From assembly GCF_030936135.1 (NCBI RefSeq), contig NC_082594.1, positions 124,410,668 to 124,474,667 of the forward strand: a DNA stretch of 64,000 bases. Direction: 5' to 3'. Position 1 is the stretch's first letter. Every line of letters starts with the position of its first letter. Below the pieces are notes generated by a model. It saw only the letters and a list, made by a program, of their open reading frames with translations, searched no databases and was not told the origin of the DNA. This document shows, piece by piece, positions 1 through 12,370 of the stretch. The translations under genes were made by a program, and so were the position numbers. Source of the DNA: Gavia stellata. Its lineage: Eukaryota; Chordata; Aves; Gaviiformes; Gaviidae.

Positions 1-52
1 TAAGCACGTATTTTCCGGTGGTGCCTCACCAGTGCCAGGAAGGGGAGGGTAA
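1..52 (-). repeat. CR1-like fragment, identical to 30977-31028
   Basis: The first 52 bases of the window equal bases 30977-31028 without a mismatch. In the right-hand copy this piece is part of an old CR1 LINE read antisense (it contains the typical CR1 phrase CCTCACCAGTGCC). The left copy stops matching at 53 and continues off the window on the other side. See findings. Confidence 0.75.
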
Positions 53-1391
<1,339 letters not shown>

Positions 1392-2734
1392 TTAAAAACA
1401 TTTTAGAAAACTAAACTGTTAGTTATTTGAATGCATCTGATTACTGTTCTAAAGCTTTCCATCTTTGGAAAGCATTACTATTGGGAAGCTCTCCAGAGAA
1501 CCTCTCTTGGACACATTCGATGATGCACTAATTTCTCAAACAATAAAGCGCACGATACATTAACGGAGCTCACAGGCAAAGAACTCCTCTGTAAGATCCA
1601 ACACTTCAAATTAACAGTTAATCACAGTTCCCAGTGCTCAGAACATAAAAGCAAAGATTTTTTTTAAAAGTCAGACAGCTTTTAAATATGTGTAACATTT
1701 AGGAATTTCAAACTTGGGTGGGGTTTTTTGTAAGGTATCAGCTGTAAACTGTCATGGAAAAAGCTATAAAGGAATTCCCTAGGATTTGCTTTTGAGATAC
1801 GTGTATACATCTCTCAGGGAAAGTGAAATTGCAGCAAAAGCTGTCAGCCTTACAACATTATATTGGTTACATTATCACCTTTATTAGATTATTTTTACAT
1901 CCCCCATAATTATGATAACCAAAGGGCTTTTTTTTTTTTTTCATTTAAGAAAAGACTGCCAGAACAAAATACCTTATTTCAAAGATGATAGGTGGTAAGG
2001 TGGCTTTACTCGGGGGATCAAGTTGAATCATGCATTATTTCATGAACAAATAAATGATGAGCTAAACATTGGTTTTATTCTATGCATGACCAGAACACAT
2101 TGAGGGTTCCTCTCCAGAAAGGAAGATACATTTTTTTTTTCCTTTTTTGAAATTTTGACTGAGGTTTTTTAACCAAGATTTTAGATTTTTAAAAGCTGCT
2201 CAACAGACCACACAATTAGCTACTCATTAGGCTCAGAGCCACAAATTTGCTATGCAGTGTACGTGGTCAGAATAGTCAGTCACTCTCCGTGCTTTTAGAG
2301 AGGTGGACAACCGCTCCAACTTAAAAGGAAGTGCAACAAAGCCATCTTGTGTCCAAGCAGCACACAGCATATACTTCAGAGTTATAACTTTAACACTTTA
2401 TGTAAGACAATTTAAAAATTATCACTTTGTATGAGGTAAGAAATGCTTTTGTTTTACTAACGAATATACGGAAGCAGTGGTTCTCCAGTCTGGCTAATCC
2501 AGAGACACCAGGACTGAGCAAGTGTCATGCTGTGGGGGATACCTTAAAGCACTCTGTGCATCAATAGTGGTTTTATCTTTGTTCACAGCCACAGGTTATA
2601 AAACTGCCTGTGGCCCTACGCGGGCAGCATATTGCCTGCTGTGGACTGAGGGCTGCTGTGTTAAAGAATGAGGACCACTGCCTTAAGAATTCTTGATTCT
2701 TACTGGTATGATTTCCTGGAATAGTGGTAGCGTG

Positions 2735-2846
2735 AAGTTGATTTAGGATTTCGGGACATGGTTTAGTGGGCATGGTGGTTGTGGGTTAATGGCTGGACTT
2801 CATGATCTTATAGGTCTTTTCCGACCTTAATGATTGTGTTTATTAA
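2735..2846 (+). mobile_element. CR1 LINE 3' tail fragment
   Basis: The stretch matches the well-known CR1 3' end in plus orientation: a GGGCATGGTGGT-like segment, then TGGACTTCATGATCTTATAG and GTCTTTTCCGACCTTAATGA. It is severely 5' truncated and diverged, and lies in TFG intron 1. The left boundary is approximate. Confidence 0.8.
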
Positions 2847-5800
2847 CAAGAGAGATCACAGAAAGGCCTTATGTTTAAAAGAAAACCAGAAACTATGGAG
2901 AAGTTACTGAGCAGAGGAATTAAAAAAAAAAAAGATCTAGATAGCTAGTCAAATGTCCCCTTCTTTCCTCACTGTTTTGTACAGGGCCAAAACAATAGAT
3001 CTGGAATGAGGAGCAATTAAAGAAGCAGTTATCTTAACATCTGAAGTACAAATACTGGAGATCTTAAAAGTAGGCAGCCCTGCACATCAAAATTGACATT
3101 TCCAAAGCCACAGGCAGGCAAGCATGCTGTTCGTTCTCTTGTGCAAAATGAATTCTTGGTAGAGATATGCAGGTATTTCTCCCTTACCTTTAACGATGTT
3201 ATGACACAGTGCTTTATGAGAAAACTGAATTCTGCTTTGGTCAGTCTATTTTTAAAGTACTGCATTGAAAATTACTTCTCTCCTACCAGAGAAACAAGAA
3301 ATTCAGCTAAAGCCTTTAATACATCATACCTTGACGTACCTATATATATTTAACTCTACTGTTTCAATGGCAGTGTTTTGCATTAAAAAGATGTAGTACG
3401 ATGCTATCTCTAGATTGCAATTAATTTTCTGCTTTTTTGGTAATTAACTTAATATAAAGCAAACATTTCATGCAAATTGCTTTGTTTAGCCCAATGACAC
3501 CCAGAAAAAGAGACAAGCGACTATTGAACAAAACTCATTCTCATTCTCCTAATCAGACATAGCAGGAGGTAGGTGGATACAGTCTAATTGCAGAGAAAAG
3601 GGACCTGCAATTAACACAGCCAGGTTGCTGCTGAGACACTATGATGAAACAGTGAAGTTTATAATATTGTTAATGCTCACTAATGCATTATTCATGTTTT
3701 GCAACATAGGAGTCTTGACTGTAGGCACATCAACTCAGTCTAATTAACATTTTAAGTTGGCTGTAAAAGCATAAGGTTTTGCAGAAGTTGTTTGTTTGTT
3801 CTTTAATTTAAAGCATAAAAAAATAAAACAGCATCAATCCACAGGTTTTCTTTCACCTCCTTTCCAAAAACATACATTTATCATTACCTTGTCTGTCTTA
3901 CTTCTGCTGGATTATTGGACAGATTTCCCACCTCACTTCAGGACAGAGTTAGGATGAGCCGCCATGCACTATCAATGCCACAAAACAGGAAGCTGCATCA
4001 GAAAAAACCCCAAGAAATATTTATTTACAGTCACACTTCCGTAGAACTATACACTTCACATCAATCTTTCACTTGAGAACATCTTAACAAATATACCCAA
4101 CTAAAAAAAGTCACTGTTTTATCCATAATGTCACGATCAGATTTACGCTTTTGAGTATTGTAAAGTTTGAAGTTCAACGAAAACAGATCTTAAACAAGAG
4201 TTTTAATTTCATAATAGAAGAAGTTTATTTTCTCTAAATTTTGTAACGGCATGTAGGAATTCCCAACAGTAATGTGTTCCCTTCCAGGACAGTGATCTTC
4301 CCCAACAGTCTCAAAATATTCATTTGTATGGCCTCCATGTTAAAACACCAGGTTAAGTTACAGAAAATAAACTTCAATTGATTTAGCAGTACAAAAACCT
4401 AGAAGTCCATTTCTTAGCTTAAGGCTGAAGCCTCTGTGGCATTAAGTAGTGTGTCTTCAAGGACACACTGCACAGCATTAGGACAGACTACCAAGAGAAA
4501 AGAAGTAGTAATGCCACTTCACCACAGGAAGAGCCACCAAACTGGGCAAGAAGGAAACACAGTCAGAAATAGACAACCACTTAAAAAATGTGATCTGCCC
4601 TCAATTCAGGTTAAGATTGTGCTTTTTCTGCTGGAAAGCCTATGTGATGAGCTGCGTGAAGTTTATGCAGCCCATCTGTTTATTACACAAGTGCTTAATG
4701 CCCAGAGCTACAAGATGATGTTTTAGTATACAGACCAGCCCAATGGAGAACATAACTGTGCATACCCTACTTGGCACTCTCCTCCTTGTCTCTCTTGCAC
4801 ACATGGCTCATCTCAAACATCCATGATCTGATTTTTAGATGATTTGCTGCTAACCAGAGAGAAAAAGTAGGTTCCTCTCATCCACATGAAATTGGGCTTC
4901 CCAGCTCTCCTCTTTCAACTCAACTGGAAGTCAACTGGAACGGACAGGCGCAAGACATACAGGATGGAAACAGAGAGAAGCAAACCCCAGGGAATGGACA
5001 AAGCCCCTCTCTGGTTCTCATAGGCTGGCAGCTGCTCTCCTCATCCTGGGTATGAAATGTTCACCTTTAAAAAGGGCTGTACTTGCTCCTGACAGGGAGA
5101 GGGTAAGACTGTTGTGGCATACTAAGAAAGTGAAGAGGAAGAGACTACTTTTCTGATTCCTCACTCACATTTTACGAAATGAGTAATGCATGAAGATGGT
5201 GCCCCTTTCACCCCCATCTTGCTACAGCTCCAGGTAAAATTTAGTGCAACGGACAAATACAGGATACAGATAATGCATCTTGGTTTAACTCAGATAGTTC
5301 ATAAAGCTACCATCTCATGTTGTTTAAACATTAGAGCTGGGCACTGGTTTTGCTTCTTTAGCATTACAATGTAAGCTACTTAAAAACTGACAACAGCAAG
5401 AATAGAACCTCATCTGTAATTCCTAAAGATACACATTTTTGTGAACACACCTCAGCTCCTGTGGCCTTTCAACGCATCAAATGCATAATTTGTGTAAGGA
5501 AACCAGCTACTGTAATGTACTTCAAGAACTATAACTTCTGATTTACCAACATTACCTGACAGAAATCTGCTGTGTGTCTGCCAACAGTTACAAAAAGGTA
5601 ACAGGAAAACCTTTAAATGCACTTTGTTTTGTCCAGCTGTTCTCCACTCTGCTTGAAGGTGTCCAGGTTTTAAGACACAGATTCTAAACACTGCAACTGC
5701 TTGCAACTGTTGTGAAATGTTCTAATTATTGAATTAGATAGCATTCAAGCTTTTCTTCCCTTACTGTGACATAGCTGAATGGATGACTCCCTTGAGAGAG

Positions 5801-6640
5801 TTTTTCAGAGAAGACATCCAGAATGCACACTAATGAACGTTTTAACAGAACCAATCACAGTGTCTAGTTTTTTGAGGGAAAAAAAAAACAACCAAAGAAA
5901 AAAACATTAATGTCTTCCTGTTTCATCAGAATCACACTGACATCTTTCTAACCTTCCTGGTGTACCACATGCATTTTGAAGGCACAGATTTTCTCCTCCC
6001 CTCTTGACTCACTTTCTATTCACATCATGCACCAATCTAAATGGTGCATGTGGACAGTGACTGTCCAATCTAAGTCAGTCACTTCAGGATCCCTTCTACA
6101 GCCACGATGTCGTAACCATGTTAGATTTCACTACCCTTTTTGCGTGGAGCAGAGAAAAACAAGCAAGGGATGAACAGGCATTCCTGCTTCACTTTTTCCT
6201 CTGTCAAAACACGGACAAGGAAGGACAGGGTGAAGCATACAGAACAGGGCCAAGCAGGGCCTCCCAAACCCCACTCGACAGAGCCATGAGTTTTCCCAAG
6301 ATAGCTAGGGGGTGAGGAGGGGAGCAGAAAGGAGAAGAGCTCTCTTCGTTTTTCTCCAGTTGCGATGAGGGCAGGCCCGACCCAATGGGGAGCAGAAATC
6401 ATAGCCATTCCCTGCCGGGGAACGAGGAGTCTGCAGTTCCTCTGGCTCCCAAGGGGCAAGAGGCTTGGTGACCAAGGGAACACCCCGCTTGCGGAGGGAG
6501 GGAAGGGAGGCCTCTGCTAGCGCTCACCCCCGATTCCCCAGGCCGAAGAGGCCGGGGGGCGGTTCCAGCCTCCCTCAGGCGCGGCCGGGGGCACGCAAGG
6601 GGTCTCCCAGCCTCCCCGCCAGGGGCCGCGTCGCCCCTGG

Positions 6641-6665
6641 AACCGGGGGCGGGGGGGGGGGGGGG
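6641..6665 (+). repeat. G-run in CpG island
   Basis: A run of five G, one C and then 15 uninterrupted G (6651-6665) lies inside the CpG island. Such a tract could form a G-quadruplex on the plus strand (C-rich on the TFG sense strand). Homopolymers of this length are also prone to sequencing error, so the exact count is uncertain. Confidence 0.8.
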
Positions 6666-6765
6666 CTCACCCCCAACCACCCCTCCCGCCGCCTTCACAC
6701 ACGCGGCCACGGCTCCCCCCGGGGACAGGGCGGGGAGGGGGAGGCGAGCAGCCCCACTCTCTTAC

Positions 6766-6900
6766 TCTGGCTTCTCCGCGGTCCCGCCGGTGGAGGCCCC
6801 CCGCCCCGTCCGAGGCCGGGCACGGCCGCCGCCGCCGCCACCCGTACGTGGCAGAGGAGAGAAGGGGCCGGAGCGACGGCTGCAACTGCCGGGCCTGCGC
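6766..6900 (-). other. TFG: Candidate TFG non-coding first exon
   Basis: TFG translation starts in exon 2, so a 5' untranslated exon must lie upstream, and the CpG island is the only promoter-like sequence before ADGRG7. Within it the minus strand carries a strong donor, CCAGA|GTAAGAG, with the exon ending at 6766. Other weaker donors of the form GGGG|GTGAGC occur near 6527 and 6670. The transcription start (given here as about 6900) is a guess. This is inference from splice signals and position only. Confidence 0.4.
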
Positions 6901-7173
6901 GAGCCACCCGCATGCGCACTGCAGCAGCCAGCCCGGCCGGCGCCACAGCGCGCATGCTCCACCGAGGACCCCACCTCCCTCGACGCGTCAGCGGGCGGGG
7001 GAGAGCGCGCACCGCCGCACGCCCGGGCCCGCCCTCGCGCTGGCGGGGGCGTGGCAGCGCGAGCCGCGGCCGTTGGTGGGTGTCGGGGCAGGCGTGGCGC
7101 CGCGTTGGCGCTGTGGCGGCCCGGGCCGCGCCCTCCCCGGCTCGAGCAGCCGCCGCCCCCCGCCCCCTGCTTG

Positions 7174-8446
7174 TCACAGAACCACAGAACCACTGAGGTT
7201 GGAAAAGACCTGTAAGATCATCGAGTCCGACCATCAACAAACCCCACCATGCCCATCAAGCCATGTCCCACAGTGCCACGTCCACACGTTCCTTGAACAC
7301 CTCCAGTGATGGTGACTCCACCACCTCCCTGGGCAGCCTGTTCCAATGCTTCACCACTCTCTCAGGAAAGAAATTTTTCCTAATATCCAGCCTGAACCTC
7401 CCCTGGCACAACTTGAGGCCGTTTCCTCTTGTCCTGTCGCTACTCACTTGGGAGGTGAGACCAACACCCACCTCTCTGCAACCCCCTTTCAGGTAATTGT
7501 AGAGAGCGATGAGGTCTCCCCTCAGCCTCCTCTTCTCCAGACTGAACAACCCCAGTTCCCTCAGCCGCTCCTCATCAGACTTGTGCTCCAGACCCCTCAC
7601 CAGCTTCGTCGCCCTTCTCTGGACACGCTCCAGCACCTCAATGTCCTTCTTGTAGTGAGGGGCCCAAAACTGAACACAGCATTCGAGGTGCGGCCTCACC
7701 AGTGCCGAGTACAGGGGCACAATCACCCCCCTACTCCTGCTGCCCACACTGTTTCTGATACAGGCCAGGATGCCGTTGGCCTTCTTGGCCACCTGGGCAC
7801 ACTGCTGGCTCATATTCAGCTGGCTGTCGACCAACACCCCCAGGTCCTTTTCCACCAGGCAGCTTTCCAGCCACTCGTCCCCAAGCCTGTAGCGTTGTAT
7901 GGGGTTGTTGTGACCCAAGTGCAGGACCCGGCACTTGGCCTTGTTGAACCTCATACAATTGGCGTGGGCCCATCCATCCAGCCTGTCCAGATCTCTCTGC
8001 AGAGCCTTCCGACCCTCCAGCAGATCAACACTCCTGCCCAACTTGGTGTCATCTGCAAACTTGCTGAGGGTGCACTTGATCCCCTCGTCCAGATCATCGA
8101 TAAACACATTAAACAAGACCGGTCCCAAAACTGAGCCCTGGGGGACTCCGCTTGTGACCGGCCACCAACTGTATCTAACTCCATTCACCACAACTCTCTG
8201 GGCTCGGCCATCCAGCCAGTTTTTTACCCAGCGAAGAGTGCACCTGTCTAAGCCACGAGTCGCCAGCTTCTCCAGGAGAATACTGTGGGAGACAGTGTCG
8301 AAGGCTTTGCTGAAGTCCAGGTAGACAACATCCACAGCCTTTCCCTCACCCACTGGGTGGGTCACCTGGTCATAGAAGGAGATCAGGTTGGTCAAGCAGG
8401 ACCTGCCTCTCATGAACCCGTGCTGGCTGGGCCTGATCCCTTGGCT
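7174..8446 (-). mobile_element. CR1 LINE, 5'-truncated, open RT frame
   Basis: This is a minus-strand CR1 retrotransposon fragment. The 3' end lies at about 7174 with short CAGAACCA-type repeats (read on plus), the CR1 terminal octamer. Just inside it is the AGGTTGGAAAAGACC signature. The element contains an uninterrupted second-ORF fragment (7256-8413). Homology is lost at about 8446, the usual 5' truncation from incomplete reverse transcription. GC content is much higher than in the other CR1 pieces in the window, fitting a younger copy. Target-site duplications are not expected for CR1. Confidence 0.93.
7256..8413 (-). CDS. CR1 ORF2 fragment: reverse transcriptase C-terminal part
   Basis: A 385-codon open frame runs from an internal ATG to the natural CR1 stop. 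The protein shows the LINE reverse-transcriptase core: [12 protein letters not shown] near residue 32, [14 protein letters not shown] near 89 and the catalytic FADDTKLG near 118. After this comes the CR1 C-terminal region ([13 protein letters not shown], then a final FKERVDVAL). In phase upstream codons (QHGF) also match CR1, so the ATG is internal to the original ORF and the frame is cut off by the element's 5' truncation. The endonuclease domain is absent, so the copy cannot move by itself. It is a retrotransposon remnant, not a host gene. Confidence 0.9.
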   Translation of the reverse strand: MRGRSCLTNLISFYDQVTHPVGEGKAVDVVYLDFSKAFDTVSHSILLEKLATRGLDRCTLRWVKNWLDGRAQRVVVNGVRYSWWPVTSGVPQGSVLGPVLFNVFIDDLDEGIKCTLSKFADDTKLGRSVDLLEGRKALQRDLDRLDGWAHANCMRFNKAKCRVLHLGHNNPIQRYRLGDEWLESCLVEKDLGVLVDSQLNMSQQCAQVAKKANGILACIRNSVGSRSRGVIVPLYSALVRPHLECCVQFWAPHYKKDIEVLERVQRRATKLVRGLEHKSDEERLRELGLFSLEKRRLRGDLIALYNYLKGGCREVGVGLTSQVSSDRTRGNGLKLCQGRFRLDIRKNFFPERVVKHWNRLPREVVESPSLEVFKERVDVALWDMA

Positions 8447-10413
8447 GTCCTCACTGTCATCTCACTGTTTTCTGCCACCCCAAGAGGGGTGGGATTTAGC
8501 TGATGTTTACCAGACCTTGGGGCAAAACCGTTCAGACTCTCATCCCAGAACACAAAAGCCGGTCATCTGGCTGGTGCGTACCCCTGAGGTAAGAGTAATG
8601 CCCCTTCTCCCGTCCCTCAGAGGGGCTCGGGGGTGGCACGTCCAGCCGCAGCTGAAACGTGGGAGACGTGGCCGAAACAACAGTAAACGATGGTTCAGGC
8701 AGAGCCCTGTGACAGAGGATTTGTTTCGAAATGCAAGCATTGACCCTCGTGTGCCGGCGGTGCTGGGATGAAAAACCGGCTGTAAAATTCCACTCAACTT
8801 GCCAGTTGCCGCCAGCCTCGCACAGCCGGCCTGTTCGTCCTCAAATAGTTGTTGCCCTGATAAGACTCTCCTTCCCAGCATTCGCTACTATCCCCCCCAC
8901 CCTCCCACCTTGCATTCGGAGCTTGTCCACCTCAGAGAGAAAAACGAATCTGAAGCTGATTTCCTGAGTTTTCTCTATTAAAGATGCAATAATGGACTCC
9001 TAAGGACGCCTCTCACAGAGCTGCTGGAACTGGACCTTCTGTTGCTCTAGGACATTGGAGATTTCTGCTGCCTTTCTTCATTTATAAGTGAAGCTACACA
9101 TGCTAGTACATACGACAGAACTACCTATGCAGAGCTAGCTAAAGCACACCAGTAGTTAGTTATTTCCTGGAGTTAGGGATGCCTCTGAAAAGACACCTTT
9201 TTCTTTAGTGTCTTGAAAAGCAAGGCTTCCAAATGGCAATTTCTGCTGGGACAAGAAAAAAGTCATAGGAGTTTGATTTTTCTAGTATTTGTCTTTGCTT
9301 AGAGCTTTGTCTCTGCTTAGAGGAGAGTAGTAACAAGTCCAACCAGGAATAAGAAATGTTATTCACATTGAAACGGAAGTGAAAAAAGCTGAATATGATA
9401 CATGTTTTTAATACTAAGTATTTTGAGAGGGAGGATGGGCGTGGTTCAGGAGGCTTCTTTGATACATATTAGAAAATATTTAGAAATAATTTGGGCATTT
9501 TCAATGCAAAAAAACCCCATCTTTTCACTTTTAAAAATACAGGAAAGAGATCTGGAAGATAGGACTTTTCCATCCATTACACTCTTTGCCACTCATATTT
9601 CATACCTTTGTACTGATGATTCAGACCTTCTCCAATCCATTTCTTTATCAAAGCAGTGTTACCAAAGTGTTAACAAGAAGAAACTTCATGATCCTTAAAG
9701 CCTACGTATCACAAAGAATACCAAAGTTCACTACATTATTAAGATCAATATATTCCACGTGTAGATAAGAGCTGAATTATTGTTCCTGTACCAATTAAGC
9801 ATATAACCTGAAAGAGGTCATTTTGCTTTGTTCCATTTTTGAAATTAGGATTCCCTGGATGAAAAAAAAAACATAAACCATATAATTTTCTGGGGTTTTT
9901 CATGCTGAAAATGTTTTACATTAGGTGAGACGTGCTCAGTGTTGGCGATAACAGCATTTTATTAACATCTGAAATACTTAGATACAGGATGTTTAATTTA
10001 ATTAGTAAAAAGTCAACACTTTTCCAATGCAATACTTCAAATACTCCTTGGGGTTTTTGCTTGGTTTTTGGTATAATATGGAGACAATATATTTATTAGT
10101 TTTTTTAAAAGAGCTGTGTTCAAAATTAAATGGGATGTGCTTTAGAGAATGTTTTTGTTTGTGGGGAAAAAATATCAAAGACTAGAAAACATTATCATTT
10201 ATTTAAGGAGCCATCCTCACAGTGCCTAGCTGTGTTTCACAACACAATCAAATATCGTCCTTCCTAAACCACACTGTAAAATTCTAAAATACTCTTTCTT
10301 CAATGAAATTGAAGGAATTGACACAGGCAGGTATTATACATTTGATTTGCAAATAAAAAATGGATGCCCATAGAAACATGAACTTCCTGTCCAAAAAAAA
10401 TAGTATGAATTAC
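8447..10413. other. Intergenic sequence, no feature recognised
   Basis: This is DNA between the CR1 and the orphan exon. The part at 8450-8900 is moderately GC-rich and open in several frames (for example minus 8540-8881), but I recognise no protein family in it. The rest is AT-rich. Confidence 0.5.
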
Positions 10414-10519
10414 CTTTGCTAGATAACTTTCAATGGCCTTCTCTGCCTTTTCTGGAGTGGTGGTGATGAACTTCAGCCTTGTATCTGATACGACTGCTCT
10501 GTTTGGAGGCTTATAAATG
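10414..10519 (-). CDS. Unidentified coding-like exon between ADGRG7 and TFG
   Basis: On the minus strand a TCTCTAG acceptor is followed by 106 bases with one open phase and a consensus donor AAAG|GTAATT. Read from the second base, it gives 35 residues that look like real protein: starting IYKPPNRAVVSDTRLKF and ending EKAEKAIESYLAK, a likely amphipathic helix. The other minus frames contain stops. I do not recognise the family. It does not match the C terminus of ADGRG7 as known in mammals, and joining it to TFG exon 2 meets a stop before or at the TFG ATG. It could be an alternative 3' exon of ADGRG7, part of a small separate gene, or a relic. The acceptor has a weak polypyrimidine tract. Confidence 0.4.
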
Positions 10520-12232
10520 CTAGAGAATATTTATTTTCTGCTTCACAGAGAGAGCACAGATTTCTGAGACACGGACAACTTCTCAGGACCGTTGAAACAC
10601 TTCTATGAAGACATTCAGAAAGTCTCATGTACAATGCCCAGTGTACTCAGAGGTGCTATCCCTAAATGTTGACTCGTCGCATTTGATCACGCTCATGATC
10701 TTACTTGGAGCCGCTTGGAAGTTTTCAAAACACACCCCATTCATTTTCAGAAAAAATGAGAGAGGGAGGTAAATCTGACCACTCTTCTTAAACCAGATTA
10801 TTTAAAAATCAATCTGCTGTTCTTATTTTATTAAAACCAGAGATGGCAAAACATACAAGTATATTTGTTCAGAGAACAAAATAAAGAAATAAGGTTTTTT
10901 AAAATTACCTGTCTAGATTTCTCAGGCTTTTTTCTCACACGGGAGAGATGGGATGAGTCGGTATAACTACTCCCATTCCTTAGACAAGAACCCAGCACAG
11001 TGGGCCTTACCACTTTGCTCAGAGTCTCAAAGTGGGAAGAGCTGCTCGCACTTCACACACCGGTTGCGCTCAAGCCACTGTACGCTTCCTTCCGCCAAAG
11101 TACTCTCCTCTTCCCTTACTCCTCACTTCAACATCCAGAAACTCTTCTCCCCTCTCCCTTTGACATTGCTTTCAACTTTTTTGTACTGAATGATACTAAT
11201 AAAAGGTGGACGGAGGAGGGGGAGGATTTATATTTACTTACAGCCTGAGTCTAGAAACCAAACTCTTAACGCCTAGGTCAAGGGGCCCCTCTTCCAAGCT
11301 CCCCATAAAGCCCAAGGACAGAGAGACAGAGAGGAAGGTGCAGCCCAAAGTCAGTTGAGAGCGGCGTGCTAACTGAAGCACTCCAGCTGCTATTCTGGTA
11401 ACACCCTTCTGCCTCCGAAAGCGAACATGTTTGCTATCACAGGCTAATGCTGGCGGTGACGTAAATAGGATCTATGTTACATGTTTATAAGTAATTTCTT
11501 TCCTAGCCTGTTTCTTCAAGCATCTAACTTTTTTTTTTTTCATTTTCTCATATGAAAACACAGTATTTTGTCTAATTACCATTTATAATAAAGAAGTTTT
11601 AGCTGGGAAATTTAAAAGACCATTGTAAGATACAGATTTTCTTCTGTAAATATCAAGCCAATATATTATAGAAGTAGTAAGTAGAATTTGGACCCAGAGC
11701 CTACAAGAACTGTGCAGTTTGTTGATTCACCTTTTGGCTTCTAATTAAATTGAAATTGTTCTTACAAAAGGGAGAGAGCTACAGTGCATAGGCTAGGTAA
11801 ACATGTTCAACAGGCCTGAAGAATGAGAAGGGCATAAATAAAGCAACTTCTATATATCTGTACCATAATATAAAACTATAATAACCTCAACTCCTTTCAA
11901 AGACCTTCCTCAGTGACATGGAGTACCAGCAGCATCCAGAGGATCTAGCCCTTCATTGCTGCTTAGCAATCGCACAGTCTTGGTAGCATGTGGTCCTGCT
12001 TTCGATTCCTGGTGGTCTTAGCTTATGATCTATTTTGAGCTACCTGCAGTTGGAGTAGTATGTCCGTCATTCAGGATACCTGTGAGATCTACGTAAAACA
12101 AACCATGAAAAATGCAGGATTATATTTCATGTATTTACAGGTGTCTAACTCCAGGTAGGGAAAGTAGACAAGGCAATATTATCCGAAAAAAGTCTAGGTT
12201 GATCCGAAAGCTTCCTGTGAATGTTTTGCAGG
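10520..12232 (-). other. ADGRG7: ADGRG7 3' untranslated region and downstream flank
   Basis: No coding homology was found. The first AATAAA on the sense strand after the ADGRG7 stop is at 10832-10827, which would give a 3' UTR of about 1.4 kb. Plus-strand open frames near 10953-11248 have no recognised family. Confidence 0.4.
10827..10832 (-). terminator. ADGRG7: Candidate ADGRG7 polyadenylation signal
   Basis: This is a canonical AATAAA on the minus strand, the first such hexamer after the stop at 12233. It is supported only by motif and position. Confidence 0.35.
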
Positions 12233-12370
12233 CTATGATTTTGAAATGTAGTAAGTTTTTGAACGCAGATACAGTGGTAACTCCTGCACCGAGAAAACAG
12301 GAAACACTTCGGAAACTTTTTTCTTGAAGACTGGTGATCTGAAAGTGTACAGAATACAAATCTGCAGTCC
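12233..12370 (-). CDS. ADGRG7: ADGRG7 exon 16: TM7 end and cytoplasmic tail
   Basis: Encodes residues 711-755: GLQICILYTFRSPVFKKKVS, then a short tail ending TYYISKS and a TAG at 12233. Acceptor TTCTACAG. The mammalian tail is roughly 40 residues longer and not alignable after the first part. Either birds have a short tail, or an internal donor (for example at TCTCG|GTGCAG) leads to another exon; I see no convincing candidate. Confidence 0.85.
   Translation of the reverse strand, partial: GLQICILYTFRSPVFKKKVSEVFPVFSVQELPLYLRSKTYYISKS

Larger units (their letters stand above)
6470..7170. promoter_or_regulatory. TFG: CpG island, TFG promoter
   Basis: The stretch is very GC-rich and dense in CpG, unlike the AT-rich flanks. 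It holds many GC-box-like GGGCGG/CCGCCC motifs and no clear TATA box. It sits about 5 kb upstream of the TFG coding exon and about 5 kb downstream of the ADGRG7 stop. ADGRG7 ends rather than starts on this side, so the island most simply serves TFG on the minus strand. An antisense non-coding transcript cannot be excluded. Long open frames in all six readings here are a by-product of GC richness. Confidence 0.8.

Noticed and set aside
6465-7240. Several long overlapping open frames on both strands (up to 243 codons)
   Set aside because: They lie in the CpG island, are made of low-complexity A/R/P/G residues and are open in many frames at once, as expected from GC richness.
7346-8134. 262-codon plus-strand frame
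   Set aside because: It is the antisense of the CR1 reverse-transcriptase frame, not a gene.
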